Source: a bacterium
GTDB taxonomy: Bacteria; UBP15; UBA6099; DSWB01
Direction of reading: 5' to 3'
Length of the DNA stretch: 6,160 bases
NCBI GenBank assembly: GCA_020061125.1
Contig: JAGUYV010000376.1
Location: 1-6,160 of the forward strand
Shown here: positions 5,613 through 6,160 of the stretch, one piece after another
How the letters are laid out: each line of letters begins with the position of its first letter
Numbering within the stretch: position 1 is the stretch's first letter
The notes under the pieces: model-generated
Databases searched by the model: none
What the model was told of the DNA's origin: nothing
What the model saw: the letters and a program-made list of their open reading frames with translations, nothing else
Made by a program: the position numbers and the translations under genes

Positions 5613-6016
5613 ACAGTACGGTTCCTCGAGAAAACAAACGCACGGCGGCGGCGGCTTTGCTGTGTCTGGCAATGCTGCTGTGCGCAGGGTGCCGCGGGGT
5701 TGCTCCATCCGCGGCGGAAGATGTGACGCCGCAGCGCATGCAGGAACTGGTCCGTCAGCACGATGCCGTGATCCTGGATGTGCGCGACCCCGCTGAATTC
5801 CAGGCCCTACCGCCTGCGCCCGGCGCTTTGAACATTCCCCTGGGGCAGCTTGAATCAAAACTCGATTCACTCGACAGGGACAAACACTTCGTGCTTGCAT
5901 GCCGCACCGGAAACCGCAGCGCACAGGCCGCACGCATAATGCGTAACAAAGGTTTCACGAACCTTTACAATCTTGAAGGCGGCATGCAGAACTACTGGAA
6001 GCAGATGGCGCAATAA
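5609..6016 (+). CDS. Exported rhodanese-domain protein, probable lipoprotein (TTG start)
   Basis: A 135-residue protein. The N-terminus has a basic stretch (RENKR, 7-11), a hydrophobic core (AAAALLCLAMLLCAGC, 13-28) and a cysteine at 28 in LLCAGC. This is close to a lipobox, but position -3 is Cys rather than Leu, so lipidation is likely, not certain; if not lipidated it would be a secreted or anchored protein. A single GlpE/PspE-like rhodanese domain follows: VILDVRDPAEF (54-64), PGALNIPL (71-78), the loop CRTGNRS (98-104) with catalytic C98, and NLEGGMQNYW (121-130). Its TTG start overlaps the previous stop as TTGA, a typical sign of translational coupling. The product is expected in the periplasm, opposite its partner. 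The two share the unusual LPPxPGA segment, suggesting tandem duplication. Confidence 0.88.
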   Translation: MNSTVPRENKRTAAAALLCLAMLLCAGCRGVAPSAAEDVTPQRMQELVRQHDAVILDVRDPAEFQALPPAPGALNIPLGQLESKLDSLDRDKHFVLACRTGNRSAQAARIMRNKGFTNLYNLEGGMQNYWKQMAQ

Positions 6017-6034
6017 CCAGCGATTCGGGCAGAC

Positions 6035-6057
6035 TTTCAACAGTGGGGCTGTTGAAA
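6035..6057 (+). repeat. Perfect 9-bp inverted repeat after the rhodanese operon
   Basis: TTTCAACAG (6035-6043) and CTGTTGAAA (6049-6057) flank a TGGGG loop, 19 nt after the stop codon. A run of A, not T, follows on the plus strand, and no T run follows on the minus strand, so it is not a standard intrinsic terminator in either direction. It may still protect or end the rhodanese mRNA, or be a mobile-element end. Confidence 0.7.
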
Positions 6058-6061
6058 AAAA

Positions 6062-6160
6062 CCGTCTCCCGTCTCCCGTCTCCCGTCTCCCGTCTCCCGT
6101 CTCCCGTCTCCCGTCTCCCGTCTCCCGTCTCCCGTCTCCCGTCTCCCGTCTCCCGTCTCC
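6062..6160. repeat. Heptanucleotide tandem repeat (CCGTCTC)n, at least 14 copies
   Basis: Fourteen uninterrupted copies of CCGTCTC plus one base, running off the window end, so the true length is unknown. No variant copy is visible. The complementary strand reads GGGAGAC repeated, that is G-triplets separated by 4-nt loops, which satisfies the usual pattern for G-quadruplex formation. It begins five bases after the inverted repeat at 6035-6057. The period of 7 is not a multiple of 3, so a coding array is unlikely. Confidence 0.95.

Noticed and set aside
5145-5933. 262-codon minus-strand frame across the rhodanese genes
   Set aside because: It is antisense to two strongly supported rhodanese domains and has an Arg/Ala/Pro-rich shadow-type composition.
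6062-6160. CRISPR array
   Set aside because: The unit is a 7-bp perfect tandem repeat with no spacers.

Overview
The window looks like a chromosomal stretch from a GC-rich Gram-negative bacterium. Coding regions are rich in G and C, while the spacers between genes fall into short A+T-rich islands. A lipoprotein-like signal peptide, an Ala/Lys-rich H1-like protein, a biotin-free carboxyltransferase subunit with a decarboxylase-type tail and a heptamer tandem repeat would fit a PVC-type or deltaproteobacterial-type anaerobe. That placement is inference; the sequence does not settle the phylum.

Layout. Bases 1-664 (minus) hold pyrF, orotidine-5'-phosphate decarboxylase, whose C-terminus is cut by the window edge. 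It diverges from a plus-strand gene (958-2133) for a membrane protein with a zinc ribbon, a proline-rich linker, one transmembrane helix and two related NTF2/DUF4019-like domains. Convergent to that gene is a minus-strand gene (2184-2630) for an Ala/Lys-rich, H1-like basic protein. A promoter-bearing spacer follows, then a small plus-strand DUF2283 gene (2899-3108) whose N-terminus appears to have been remodelled by a deletion. After a spacer of about 330 bp with no gene comes a strongly conserved carboxyltransferase subunit (3435-4961) of the OadA / PycB / transcarboxylase-5S family. Next are two overlapping rhodanese genes (5130-5612 and 5609-6016), the first membrane-anchored and the second exported. 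The window ends in a perfect hairpin and 14 copies of a 7-bp repeat that runs off the edge.

How the genes work together. PyrF (pyrimidine synthesis) and the carboxyltransferase (pyruvate/oxaloacetate metabolism or a Na+-pump decarboxylase) are housekeeping or central-metabolic genes without an obvious link. The only clear operon is the rhodanese pair, joined by a TTGA stop/start overlap; its products are predicted to lie on opposite sides of the inner membrane. The regulatory layer is unusually readable. Good sigma70-type promoters can be placed for pyrF, the zinc-ribbon gene and the H1-like gene. Two further genes have a TANAAT box exactly 6 nt before a start codon that lacks a Shine-Dalgarno, which suggests leaderless transcripts. 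I see no CRISPR array, tRNA, rRNA or transposase gene, and no strong case for a wholly new system. The most unusual items are the leaderless starts, the two-compartment rhodanese pair, the OadG-like tail on the carboxyltransferase and the terminal heptamer array.
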